Positions 38,407 through 46,507 of a stretch of 64,000 nt of DNA are shown here, in pieces. How positions within the stretch are numbered: position 1 is the first letter of the stretch; each line of letters opens with the position of its first letter. The notes below the pieces were generated by a model that had not been told where the DNA came from, did not search any database, and saw nothing but the letters and a program-made list of their open reading frames with translations. This DNA comes from Pseudomonas fluorescens Q2-87 (GTDB taxonomy: Bacteria; Pseudomonadota; Gammaproteobacteria; Pseudomonadales; Pseudomonadaceae), in NCBI RefSeq assembly GCF_000281895.1, contig NZ_CM001558.1, positions 6,018,556 to 6,082,555 on the forward strand, given 5' to 3'. The position numbers and the translations under genes are program-made.

Positions 38407-39647
38407 TGTCGGACCTGGCGCAAGCAAAGGTCCAGAGCGACCAGGACATCGCACCGCTGCTGCTACCTGCGCAGGTGCTGCGCAACGATGCCGAGGCGAT
38501 CAAAGCCGCCCATGATCTGGCCCTAGTCGCCCGTCAGCAGGCGGCGCGGCGCGATCAACAGCGCAAGCTGCCTTGGTCGGAAATCGAGCAATTCACCCGC
38601 AGCGGATTGGGTAGCATCGCCGTCCCCCGGCAGTACGGCGGACCGCAGGTTTCGTTCGTCACCATCGCCGACGTGTTTGCAATCATTTCCGCTGCCGATC
38701 CAGCCCTCGGACAGATCCCGCAGAACCAGTTCGGCGTGCTCCAGCTTATCCTCGGCTGCGGCACCGAACGGCAAAAGAAAATTCTTTTACAGAGCGTGCT
38801 GGAAGGCTGGCGCATCGGCAATGCCGGGCCGGAACGTGGCGTTCGCAATACCCTTGAGCTCAAGGCCCGGATCACCTCCGATGGCGACAGGTATGTCATC
38901 AACGGTCAGAAGTTCTACTCCACCGGCGCGTTGTTCGCCCATTGGGTGGCGGTCAAGGCGCTGAATGACGACGGCCGGCAAGTGTTGGCGTTCGTTCGGC
39001 GCGGCACGCCGGGGCTGCGGATCGTCGACGACTGGTCCGGCTTTGGCCAGCGCACCACGGCCAGCGGTACCGTGCTGCTGAACAACGTGCGCGTCGACGC
39101 TGAACTGGTGCTGGATAACTGGCGCGTCAACGACACACCCGGTGTACAGGGTGCGATTTCACAACTGATCCAGGCCGCCATCGATGCAGGCATCGCCCGC
39201 GGCGCTATCGACGACGCCATCGCGTTTGTCCGCGAGCGGGCCCGGCCCTGGATCGACGCGAAAGTCGAGCGGGCCAGCGACGATCTCTACGTGATCGCCG
39301 ACATCGGCAAGCTGAAAATCGAACTGCACGCCGCCGAGGCGCTGTTGCGCAAAGCCGGGCGGGTGCTGGACCAGGTCAGCGCTGCCCCCATTACCGCGCA
39401 GTCTGCCGCCCATGCCTCGATTGTCGTGGCCGAGGCCAAGGCGCTCACCACCGAGATCGCCCTGCAAGCCAGCGAAAAACTCTTCGAACTGGCCGGCAGC
39501 CGGGCCACCCTCGCCGAATTCAATCTCGATCGCCACTGGCGCAACGCGCGGGTCCACACCCTGCACGACCCGGTGCGCTGGAAGTACCACGCAATCGGCG
39601 CCTATCGCCTGAACGGCAGCCTGCCGGCCCGACATTCCTGGATCTGA
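38406..39647 (+). CDS. SfnB-like acyl-CoA-dehydrogenase-fold flavoprotein (copy 1)
   Basis: 413 aa from the ATG at 38406 (GGAG eight bases upstream); a GTG at 38397 is in frame. Acyl-CoA dehydrogenase fold of the SfnB/DszC/IsoB group: N-terminal helical domain, flavin-binding NGQKFYSTGALFAHWVAV, beta domain IVDDWSGFGQRTTASGTVLL and C-terminal helices ending LFELAGSRATLAEFNLDRHWRNARVHTLHDPVRWKYHAIG. This group uses reduced FMN to oxidise sulfur or nitrogen substrates rather than acyl-CoA. It is followed after 23 bases by a paralogue and then by an FMN monooxygenase, suggesting organosulfur degradation. Actual substrate unknown. Confidence 0.82.
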   Translation: MSDLAQAKVQSDQDIAPLLLPAQVLRNDAEAIKAAHDLALVARQQAARRDQQRKLPWSEIEQFTRSGLGSIAVPRQYGGPQVSFVTIADVFAIISAADPALGQIPQNQFGVLQLILGCGTERQKKILLQSVLEGWRIGNAGPERGVRNTLELKARITSDGDRYVINGQKFYSTGALFAHWVAVKALNDDGRQVLAFVRRGTPGLRIVDDWSGFGQRTTASGTVLLNNVRVDAELVLDNWRVNDTPGVQGAISQLIQAAIDAGIARGAIDDAIAFVRERARPWIDAKVERASDDLYVIADIGKLKIELHAAEALLRKAGRVLDQVSAAPITAQSAAHASIVVAEAKALTTEIALQASEKLFELAGSRATLAEFNLDRHWRNARVHTLHDPVRWKYHAIGAYRLNGSLPARHSWI

Positions 39648-39670
39648 CGACCCGACCTCTGGAGCAGTAC

Positions 39671-40864
39671 ATGACGTTTTTCCAACACGTCGCGGTAATC
39701 ACCAGCGATGAGCAAGCCCTGATCGTGGCCAGCGACCTGGCCGATGACTTCAAGCGCGACAGCGCCCTGCGCGACCGCGAACGCCGCCTGCCGCACCCCG
39801 AGCTGGAAGCCTTTTCCCGTTCCGGCCTGTGGGGTATCAGCGTGCCCAAGGCCTATGGCGGCGCGGGGGTTTCCAACATCACCCTGGCGAAAGTCATCGC
39901 CCTGATTTCCCAGGCCGACGGCTCGCTGGGGCAGATTCCGCAAAACCATTTCTACGCCCTGGAAGTGCTGCGAGTGAACGGCAGCGAAGCGCAAAAACAG
40001 CGCCTGTACGCCGAAGTGCTCGCCGGCCAACGCTTCGGCAATGCGCTGGCGGAACTGGGCACCAAGACCGCTCACGAGCGCACCACGCAATTGCGCCGCG
40101 ACGGCGAGACTTATCGCATCAATGGGCGCAAGTTCTACGCCACGGGGGCGATTTATGCCCAACGCATTCCTACCTCGGTGGTGGATGAAAACGGCGTACA
40201 GCAGCTGGCGTTCGTCCCTCGCAAGAGCAAGGGGCTGACGGTGATCGACGATTGGAGCGGTTTCGGCCAGCGCACCACCGGCAGCGGCTCGGTGGTGTTC
40301 GAGGATGTCCAGGTCGCCGTCGAAGACATCGTGCCGTTCCAGAGCGCCTTCGAACGCCCGACCCCAGTGGGGCCGCTGGCACAGATTCTTCATGCGGCCA
40401 TCGACACCGGCATCGCCCGCGCCGCCTATGAAGACACCTTGCATTTCGTGCGCAGCAAAACCCGGCCATGGATCGACGCCACCAGCGACGTCGCCGCCGA
40501 AGACCCGCACAGCCTCAAGAGTTTCGGTCAACTGAGCGTGCGCCTGCACGCCGCCGAAGCCCTGCTGGAACGCGCCGGCGAGTTTCTCGACCGGGCCCAG
40601 GCCGATACCAACGCCCAGACAGTCGCCGCCGCCTCGATTGCCGTAGCCGAAGCCCGGGCCATCAGCACTGAAATATCCCTGGCCGCCAGCAGCACTCTGT
40701 TCGAACTGGCCGGCAGCCAGGCGACCCTGGCCGAACATGGCCTCGATCGCCACTGGCGCAACGCCCGCGTGCACACCTTGCATGACCCGGTGCGCTGGAA
40801 GTACCACGCGGTGGGCAACTTCTACCTCAACGATGAAAAGCCGCCACTGCGGGGGACCCTCTGA
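39671..40864 (+). CDS. SfnB-like acyl-CoA-dehydrogenase-fold flavoprotein (copy 2)
   Basis: 397 aa. Same architecture as the preceding gene, with matching blocks NGRKFYATGAIYAQRIPT, VIDDWSGFGQRTTGSGSVVF, IDTGIARAAYEDTLHFVRSK and the near-identical end ELAGSQATLAEHGLDRHWRN. The two are clearly tandem paralogues that have diverged at the N-terminus. Start shown by GGAG in TCTGGAGCAGTAC before the ATG. Its stop shares a base with the monooxygenase start (TGATG). Probably works with the following FMN-dependent enzyme; which step each copy performs is unknown. Confidence 0.83.
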   Translation: MTFFQHVAVITSDEQALIVASDLADDFKRDSALRDRERRLPHPELEAFSRSGLWGISVPKAYGGAGVSNITLAKVIALISQADGSLGQIPQNHFYALEVLRVNGSEAQKQRLYAEVLAGQRFGNALAELGTKTAHERTTQLRRDGETYRINGRKFYATGAIYAQRIPTSVVDENGVQQLAFVPRKSKGLTVIDDWSGFGQRTTGSGSVVFEDVQVAVEDIVPFQSAFERPTPVGPLAQILHAAIDTGIARAAYEDTLHFVRSKTRPWIDATSDVAAEDPHSLKSFGQLSVRLHAAEALLERAGEFLDRAQADTNAQTVAAASIAVAEARAISTEISLAASSTLFELAGSQATLAEHGLDRHWRNARVHTLHDPVRWKYHAVGNFYLNDEKPPLRGTL

Positions 40865-42279
40865 TGGCGTCCGACAAGAAAAAAATCCTGCTCAATGCGT
40901 TCAACATGAACTGCATCGGCCATATCAATCATGGCTTGTGGACCCATCCCCAGGACACGTCGACCCAATTCAATACGATCGAATACTGGACCGGCCTGGC
41001 GCAGTTGCTGGAGCGCGGACTGTTCGACGGGTTGTTCATCGCCGATATCGTCGGGGTCTACGACGTTTACCAACAATCAGTGGACGTCACCCTGAAAGAG
41101 TCGATCCAACTGCCGGTCAACGACCCGTTGCTGCTGGTTTCGGCGATGGCCGCCGTCACCCAAAACCTCGGGTTCGGCCTCACCGCCAACCTGACCTACG
41201 AACCGCCCTACCTGTTCGCCCGGCGCATGAGCACGCTCGACCATCTGAGTCGCGGCCGGGTTGGCTGGAACATCGTCACCGGCTACCTCGACAGCGCCGC
41301 CAAGGCCATGGGCCTGTCCGCTCAGGTGGAGCATGACCGTCGATATGACCAAGCCGACGAATACCTGCAAGTGCTCTACAAGCTCTGGGAAGGCAGTTGG
41401 GAAAACGACGCGGTGCTCAACGATCGCCAGCAGCGGATCTACGCGCAGCCAGAGAAAGTGCACAAGGTTCGGCACCAGGGCGAGTTCTACCAGGTCGAGG
41501 GTTATCACCTGTGCGAACCCTCACCCCAGCGCACACCGGTGCTGTTCCAGGCCGGCAGTTCGCAGCGCGGCCTGTTGTTCGCCGGGCGGCATGCCGAATG
41601 CGTGTTCATCAGCGGCCAGAACAAACCGGCTACCAGGGCCCAGGTGGACAAAGTGCGCGCCAGTGCCGTGGAAGCCGGGCGCAACCCTGCGGACATCAAG
41701 GTGTTCATGGGCCTGAACGTGATCGTCGGCGCGACCGAGGCCGACGCTTGGGCCAAGCATGCCGAGTACCGCAGCTACGCCAGCGCCGAGGCCGGAGTGG
41801 CGCATTTTTCCGCGTCGACGGGCATCGATTTTTCCCAGTACGAGCTGGATGAACCGATCCAATACGTGAAGAGCAACGCCATCCAGTCCGCGACCAAGAC
41901 CTTGCAGAACAACGATTGGACCCGACGCAAATTGCTGGAGCAACACGCCCTGGGCGGACGCTACATCACCGTGGTCGGCTCGCCCGGGCAGGTGGCCGAT
42001 GAGCTGGAGTCTTGGATCGCCGAAACCGGCCTCGATGGCTTCAACCTGACCCGCATCGTGACGCCGCAAAGCTACGTGGATTTCATCGACCTGGTGATTC
42101 CTGAATTGCAGCGACGCGGTTCGTACAAGACCGAATACGAAAACGGCACCCTGCGCGAAAAGCTGTTCCGCGAGGGGGCACATTTGCCCGAACAACACGC
42201 TGGTTCGAACTATCGACCGGGACAGAGGGACGCTTCGCGGCCCAGCGGGAGCAAGCTCCCTCACCACAAGAGCCTGTGA
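40864..42279 (+). CDS. FMN-dependent monooxygenase of the DszA/NtaA/SnaA family
   Basis: 471 aa bacterial-luciferase-like TIM barrel. Typical family blocks are AFNMNCIGHINHGLW, EYWTGLAQLLERGLFDGLFIAD, YEPPYLFARRMSTLDHLSRGR, GWNIVTGYLDSAAKAMG and EGYHLCEPSPQRTPVLFQAGSS. It needs FMNH2 from a partner reductase, which is not in this operon. DszA, SnaA, NtaA and related enzymes cleave sulfones, nitrilotriacetate and similar compounds. The last 12 or so residues (RPSGSKLPHHKSL) are coded by a REP half-element at 42244-42267, so the native end is probably earlier, near residue 455, and the reading frame was extended. Confidence 0.85.
   Translation: MASDKKKILLNAFNMNCIGHINHGLWTHPQDTSTQFNTIEYWTGLAQLLERGLFDGLFIADIVGVYDVYQQSVDVTLKESIQLPVNDPLLLVSAMAAVTQNLGFGLTANLTYEPPYLFARRMSTLDHLSRGRVGWNIVTGYLDSAAKAMGLSAQVEHDRRYDQADEYLQVLYKLWEGSWENDAVLNDRQQRIYAQPEKVHKVRHQGEFYQVEGYHLCEPSPQRTPVLFQAGSSQRGLLFAGRHAECVFISGQNKPATRAQVDKVRASAVEAGRNPADIKVFMGLNVIVGATEADAWAKHAEYRSYASAEAGVAHFSASTGIDFSQYELDEPIQYVKSNAIQSATKTLQNNDWTRRKLLEQHALGGRYITVVGSPGQVADELESWIAETGLDGFNLTRIVTPQSYVDFIDLVIPELQRRGSYKTEYENGTLREKLFREGAHLPEQHAGSNYRPGQRDASRPSGSKLPHHKSL
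42244..42267 (-). repeat. Solo REP half-element, family A, inside a coding frame
   Basis: AGCGGGAGCAAGCTCCCTC followed by ACCAC; only the right-hand arm of a family A REPIN is present. It lies inside the last codons of the monooxygenase gene and 42 bases before the next gene. Confidence 0.9.
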
Positions 42280-42308
42280 CTCATCAATCAATGACTGGAA
42301 TAACCGAC

Positions 42309-43118
42309 ATGACCCACCCACTCCTGACCCTGCCAGTCAAAGCCCTGGCCCTGGCCCTCGGCCTGTTCAGCTCGGCATTGTTCGCAGCCGATGCGCCGCT
42401 GAAAATCGGCACCACCGCCGCGTTCGCCATTCCCCTGGAAGCGGCCGTCGAAGAAGCCGGCAAGCAAGGCCTGAAGGTCGAATTGGTGGAGTTCACCGAT
42501 TGGATCGCACCCAACGTCAGCCTGGCCTCCGGCGATATCGACGTGAATTACTTCCAGCACATCCCGTTCCTGGAAAACGCCAAGGCTGCCGCCGGGTTCG
42601 ACCTGGTGCCCTTCGCTCCGGGGATCATCAACAACGTCGGGCTCTATTCGAAAAAGTACAAAAGCTTCGATGAACTGCCCGAAGGCGCGAGCGTCGCCAT
42701 TGCCAACGATCCGATCAACAGCGGGCGCGGTTTGCAGCTGCTGGCCAAGGCCGGCCTGATCAGTCTCAAGCCGGGGGTAGGCTATAAGGCCACCGAGGAG
42801 GACATCATCGCCAACCCCAAGCACATCAAGATCCTGCAAGTCGAAGCCGTGCAGCTGGTACGCGCCTATGAAGACGCCGATCTGGTGCAGGGCTATCCCG
42901 CCTACATTCGCCTGGCCAAGACCTTCGACGCTTCGTCCGCCCTGCTGTTCGACGGCCTGGATCACAAGGAATACGTCATTCAGTTTGTGATCCAGCCCAA
43001 GAGCAAAAACGACCCGCGGCTGATCAAATTCGTCGATATCTATCAACACTCGCCAGTCGTGCGCGCGGCACTGGACAAGACGCACGGCAAACTCTACCAG
43101 GCTGGCTGGGAAGGCTGA
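42309..43118 (+). CDS. MetQ/NlpA-type substrate-binding protein without lipobox
   Basis: 269 aa from the ATG at 42309; starts at 42276 and 42291 are also in frame. Signal peptide of about 25 residues ending [11 protein letters not shown]. Unlike E. coli MetQ there is no lipobox cysteine, so the protein should be soluble in the periplasm. The NlpA fold is clear: [69 protein letters not shown]. With the next two genes it forms a MetNIQ-like importer, here inside an apparent organosulfur operon, so the ligand need not be methionine. Confidence 0.88.
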   Translation: MTHPLLTLPVKALALALGLFSSALFAADAPLKIGTTAAFAIPLEAAVEEAGKQGLKVELVEFTDWIAPNVSLASGDIDVNYFQHIPFLENAKAAAGFDLVPFAPGIINNVGLYSKKYKSFDELPEGASVAIANDPINSGRGLQLLAKAGLISLKPGVGYKATEEDIIANPKHIKILQVEAVQLVRAYEDADLVQGYPAYIRLAKTFDASSALLFDGLDHKEYVIQFVIQPKSKNDPRLIKFVDIYQHSPVVRAALDKTHGKLYQAGWEG

Positions 43119-43120
43119 CC

Positions 43121-44245
43121 ATGAACGCCGTCAACGCTCGTCTCCGACATGAAGTGCCCACGCCCCAGAGTGCCGACCACACCGAACTGCACCCGGAACT
43201 GAACCGCGCCCATGTGCGCTTCATCGGCCTGGGCAAGACCTACGACGGTGCCCAGGGTCCGGTGGACGCGTTGCAAGGCATTGATCTGGCGATCCAGCGC
43301 GGCGAAGTGTTTGGCATCATCGGCCGTAGCGGCGCCGGCAAGTCATCGTTGATCCGCACCATCAACCGCCTGGAACAACCCACCAGCGGGCGGGTGCTGA
43401 TCGACCAAGTGGACATCGGCGAGTTCGATGAAGACCGCCTGGTGGAACTGCGCCGACGCATCGGCATGATCTTCCAGCACTTCAACCTGATGTCGGCCAA
43501 GACCGTTTGGCAAAACGTCGAGCTGCCGCTGAAAGTGGCCGGCGTACCCAAGGAGCAGCGCCAGCGCAAAGTCCGCGAGCTGTTGGAGCTGGTGGGCTTG
43601 CAAGGCAAGCACAAGGCCTACCCGGCGCAGCTTTCGGGCGGCCAGAAGCAGCGGGTCGGGATTGCCCGGGCGCTGGTCCATGACCCGCAGATTCTGCTGT
43701 GCGACGAGGCCACCTCGGCCCTGGACCCGGAGACCACGCAATCGATCCTCGGCCTGTTGCGCGAGATCAACCAGCGGCTGGGCCTGACCATCGTCCTGAT
43801 CACCCATGAAATGGCGGTGATCCGCGAGGTTTGCGATCGCGTGGTGGTGCTTGAGCAAGGGCGAGTCGTCGAGCAGGGTCCGGTCTGGGAAGTGTTTGGC
43901 AATCCGCAACATGAAGTCAGCCGGACACTGCTGGCCCCCTTGCAACACGCCTTGCCGCAAGAATTGCAAAACCGCTTGCAGGCCGAGCCCCCATCGGCGG
44001 ATGCCGCCACCGTACTGAGCCTGCAATTCACCGGCATCGGGCGGGACGAACCGGACCTCGTGGCCTTGTTCGGCGCTCTCGGTGGACGGGTGCGGCTGCT
44101 GCACGGCGGCATCGAACGGATCCAGGGTCACGGGCTGGGGCAATTGCTACTGGCGGTGAGCGACTCCTCATGGGGCGCCGAGGAATTGTGCCAGCGCGCG
44201 GGCAATTGGGCACAACGGGTGGAGGTGCTGGGCTATGTGGTTTGA
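43121..44245 (+). CDS. MetN-type ABC transporter ATP-binding protein
   Basis: 374 aa. N-terminal extension of about 28 residues, then ABC domain with Walker [22 protein letters not shown]-loop [11 protein letters not shown], signature [17 protein letters not shown], Walker [15 protein letters not shown] and H-loop [11 protein letters not shown]. The C-terminal NIL regulatory domain (about 300-374, [15 protein letters not shown]) is the methionine-sensing type of MetN. Starts two bases after the binding-protein stop and overlaps the permease gene by 11 bases. Confidence 0.92.
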   Translation: MNAVNARLRHEVPTPQSADHTELHPELNRAHVRFIGLGKTYDGAQGPVDALQGIDLAIQRGEVFGIIGRSGAGKSSLIRTINRLEQPTSGRVLIDQVDIGEFDEDRLVELRRRIGMIFQHFNLMSAKTVWQNVELPLKVAGVPKEQRQRKVRELLELVGLQGKHKAYPAQLSGGQKQRVGIARALVHDPQILLCDEATSALDPETTQSILGLLREINQRLGLTIVLITHEMAVIREVCDRVVVLEQGRVVEQGPVWEVFGNPQHEVSRTLLAPLQHALPQELQNRLQAEPPSADAATVLSLQFTGIGRDEPDLVALFGALGGRVRLLHGGIERIQGHGLGQLLLAVSDSSWGAEELCQRAGNWAQRVEVLGYVV

Positions 44246-44879
44246 TCGTTTGTTGCAGGGTTTTATCGACACCTTCCTGATGGTCGGTGTGTCGTCGCTG
44301 ATTGCGTTGCTGGCGGGTATTCCCCTGGCGGTGATCCTCGTCACCAGCGGCAAGGGCGGGATCTATGAAGCGCCCGCCTTGAACAAGGCGCTGGGTGCGT
44401 TCGTGAACCTGTTCCGCTCGATTCCCTTCCTGATTTTGATGGTGGCGTTGATTCCGTTCACGCGGCTGATCGTCGGCACCACCTATGGCGTTTGGGCGGC
44501 GGTGGTGCCGCTGACCATCGCCGCCACGCCGTTCTTCGCGCGCATCGCCGAAGTCAGCCTGCGGGAAGTCGACCACGGCCTGATCGAAGCCGCCCAAGCC
44601 ATGGGCTGCCGCCGCTGGCATATCGTCTGGCATGTGCTGCTGCCCGAAGCACTGCCGGGCATCGTCGGCGGTTTCACCATCACCCTCGTGACCATGATCA
44701 ACTCCTCGGCCATGGCTGGGGCAATCGGTGCCGGTGGCCTGGGGGACATCGCCTACCGTTATGGCTACCAGCGCTTCGACAGTCAAATCATGCTCACGGT
44801 GATCGTTTTGCTGGTGGCATTGGTGGCGGTGATTCAATTGGGTGGCGATCGCTTGGCCCGGGGATTGAACAAACGCTGA
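44235..44879 (+). CDS. MetI-type ABC transporter permease
   Basis: 214 aa with about five membrane segments. The family segments [59 protein letters not shown] (coupling loop) and [24 protein letters not shown] match MetI. Overlap with the ATPase gene indicates co-translation. Ends the operon that began near 38338. Confidence 0.92.
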   Translation: MWFDRLLQGFIDTFLMVGVSSLIALLAGIPLAVILVTSGKGGIYEAPALNKALGAFVNLFRSIPFLILMVALIPFTRLIVGTTYGVWAAVVPLTIAATPFFARIAEVSLREVDHGLIEAAQAMGCRRWHIVWHVLLPEALPGIVGGFTITLVTMINSSAMAGAIGAGGLGDIAYRYGYQRFDSQIMLTVIVLLVALVAVIQLGGDRLARGLNKR

Positions 44880-44892
44880 CACGCTACCTGAG

Positions 44893-44912
44893 GGGGGTGA
44901 GCTTGCTCGCGA
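44893..44912. repeat. Solo REP half-element, family B
   Basis: GGGGTGAGCTTGCTCGCGA, a decayed left arm with no partner nearby, between the permease and the methyltransferase genes. Confidence 0.6.
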
Positions 44913-44979
44913 TTGGCGGCGAAGGAGCCTGGCTGCTTGCGGTATAGTCAGCTCACGCTCCCCACCCAAGCCAGCAACC

Positions 44980-45606
44980 ATGAAGCACACCCCCGAAGAC
45001 CTGAAAACCATCACTGCAACGACCCTGGGCCATTACAACTCGGTCGCCGACAGCTTTCGCGAAGGCACCCGCGATCACGATGTCAGCCAGAATATCGATG
45101 CGCTGCTGAGGCATATCCAGGGCCAGGCACCGCTGCATATCCTCGATTTCGGCTGTGGTCCGGGGCGAGACCTGCGAACGTTCACCGGCATGGGCCATGT
45201 CGCGGTCGGCCTCGACGGTTCGCAAGAATTTGCGCGGATGGCGCGCCAGGACAGCGGGTGCGAAGTGTGGCAGCAGGACTTTCTGCAACTCGACCTGCCA
45301 TCGGAACGTTTCGACGGGATCTTCGCCAACGCCGTGCTGTTTCATATTCCGGTCCAGGAACTGCCACGGGTGCTCAAGCAATTGCACGCCACGCTCAAAC
45401 CCGGTGGCGTGTTGTTCAGCTCCAACCCTCGCGGCACGAATCAGGAAGGCTGGAACGGCCAGCGTTTCGGCGCCTACCACGACCTCGCGGCCTGGCGCAC
45501 GTTACTTGGCGACGCAGGCTTCGTGGAGCTGGAGCATTACTACCGACCGGCGGGGCTGCCGCGGGAGCAACAGCCGTGGTTGGCGAGTGTTTGGCGCAAG
45601 CCTTGA
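44980..45606 (+). CDS. Class I SAM-dependent methyltransferase
   Basis: 208 aa. Motif I HILDFGCGPGRDLRTF near residue 51-66, acidic loop VGLDGSQEFARMA (motif II), motif IV FDGIFANAVLFHIP and later HATLKPGGVLFSSNPRG. General small-molecule methyltransferase, cytosolic. Similar proteins occur near tellurite or stress genes, but nothing here shows the substrate. Monocistronic, convergent with the binding-protein gene. Confidence 0.85.
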   Translation: MKHTPEDLKTITATTLGHYNSVADSFREGTRDHDVSQNIDALLRHIQGQAPLHILDFGCGPGRDLRTFTGMGHVAVGLDGSQEFARMARQDSGCEVWQQDFLQLDLPSERFDGIFANAVLFHIPVQELPRVLKQLHATLKPGGVLFSSNPRGTNQEGWNGQRFGAYHDLAAWRTLLGDAGFVELEHYYRPAGLPREQQPWLASVWRKP

Positions 45607-45642
45607 GGACAGGTCCGTCTGGACTGGATAAAGAGTGCCCCC

Positions 45643-45772
45643 GTGGCGAGGGAGCTTGCTCCCGCTCGGCGGCGCAGCCGTCGTAAAACCGGCTGACCCG
45701 GTCTGACTGGAAAATGCGTTATGCCCACTGGGGACTGCTTCGCAGCCCAGCGGGAGCAAGCTCCCTCGCCAC
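45643..45772. repeat. REPIN, family A, long-spacer form, methyltransferase/binding-protein gap
   Basis: 130 bases. Spacer contains GTAAAACCGGCTGACCCGGT and GAAAATGCGTTATGCC, shared with the element at 27632-27761. Fills the convergent gap. Confidence 0.93.
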
Positions 45773-45798
45773 AGAAAGTCGCGCTTGATCCCGGATGT

Positions 45799-46374
45799 TC
45801 AATTGGCTGTCGCTGGCTTTTCCAACCACTTCTGCGACAACTGCTCCAACCGCCCGTCCTCCTTGATACGCGCCAAGGCGTTGTCCAGGCTGGCCTTGAA
45901 CGCCGGGTTGCCCTTCTGGAACGGAATCACCAGGCTCGGAGCCGGGCCGCGCTTTTCTTCCGGCTGGAAAGACTGCGCCATGACCAGCGGACGCTGCGAG
46001 TCATCCTTGTTCGCCAGCAGTTGTGCATCCGGATGACTGTAAGCAGCGCTGATGTCGAAACGTTCCGCCAGTTCGGGGGTCATTGCTATGTGGTTGATGG
46101 CAACGTCGTACTTGCCGCTTTCCACACCGCTCAGCAAATCCACGGCATCGGTGACCACAAAGTCGGGGCGCACATCGAGCTCTTCGGCCAACATCTGGCC
46201 CAATTCCACTTCGAAGCCGGTGAGTTTGCCGTCTTCCTTGAAGTTGAACGGGGCGGTATTGGCTTCAAGAGCAATGCGCAGCTCACCACGGTCATTGATG
46301 TCATCGATCAGTTCGGCATGAGCCAGGGGGCTCAGAAGGGGTAGCAGGCAAATCAGGCCAGGCAGGAAACGCAT
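45799..46374 (-). CDS. Short periplasmic substrate-binding protein, SBP_bac_3 type
   Basis: 191 aa from the ATG at 46374 with AAGGAGTG upstream. Signal peptide to about residue 20 (LSPLAHA/ELIDD). Lobe I is complete (GELRIALEANTAPFNFKEDGKLTGFEVELGQMLAEELD, SGKYDVAINHIAMTPELAERFDIS). After AAYSHPDAQLLANKD the usual lobe II segment (a GKKVGV...-like block) is missing and the frame passes to the end pattern NPAFKASLDNALARIKEDGRLEQLSQKWLEKP. The protein is about 70 residues shorter than its relatives. No transporter genes adjoin. It may be a decayed binding protein or a sensor-like form. Confidence 0.78.
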   Translation of the reverse strand: MRFLPGLICLLPLLSPLAHAELIDDINDRGELRIALEANTAPFNFKEDGKLTGFEVELGQMLAEELDVRPDFVVTDAVDLLSGVESGKYDVAINHIAMTPELAERFDISAAYSHPDAQLLANKDDSQRPLVMAQSFQPEEKRGPAPSLVIPFQKGNPAFKASLDNALARIKEDGRLEQLSQKWLEKPATAN

Positions 46375-46507
46375 GGTCACTCCTTGGTATTTATACAAGC
46401 GGCGCTCGTTTCGGGCTCGCTTTGCTATGGTTATTGCAGGCTTCGACAACGATTGGTCATGAAGTTGTCATGACCCAGCGGATTTCGTGAAAAAACTGGA
46501 GAAAAAA

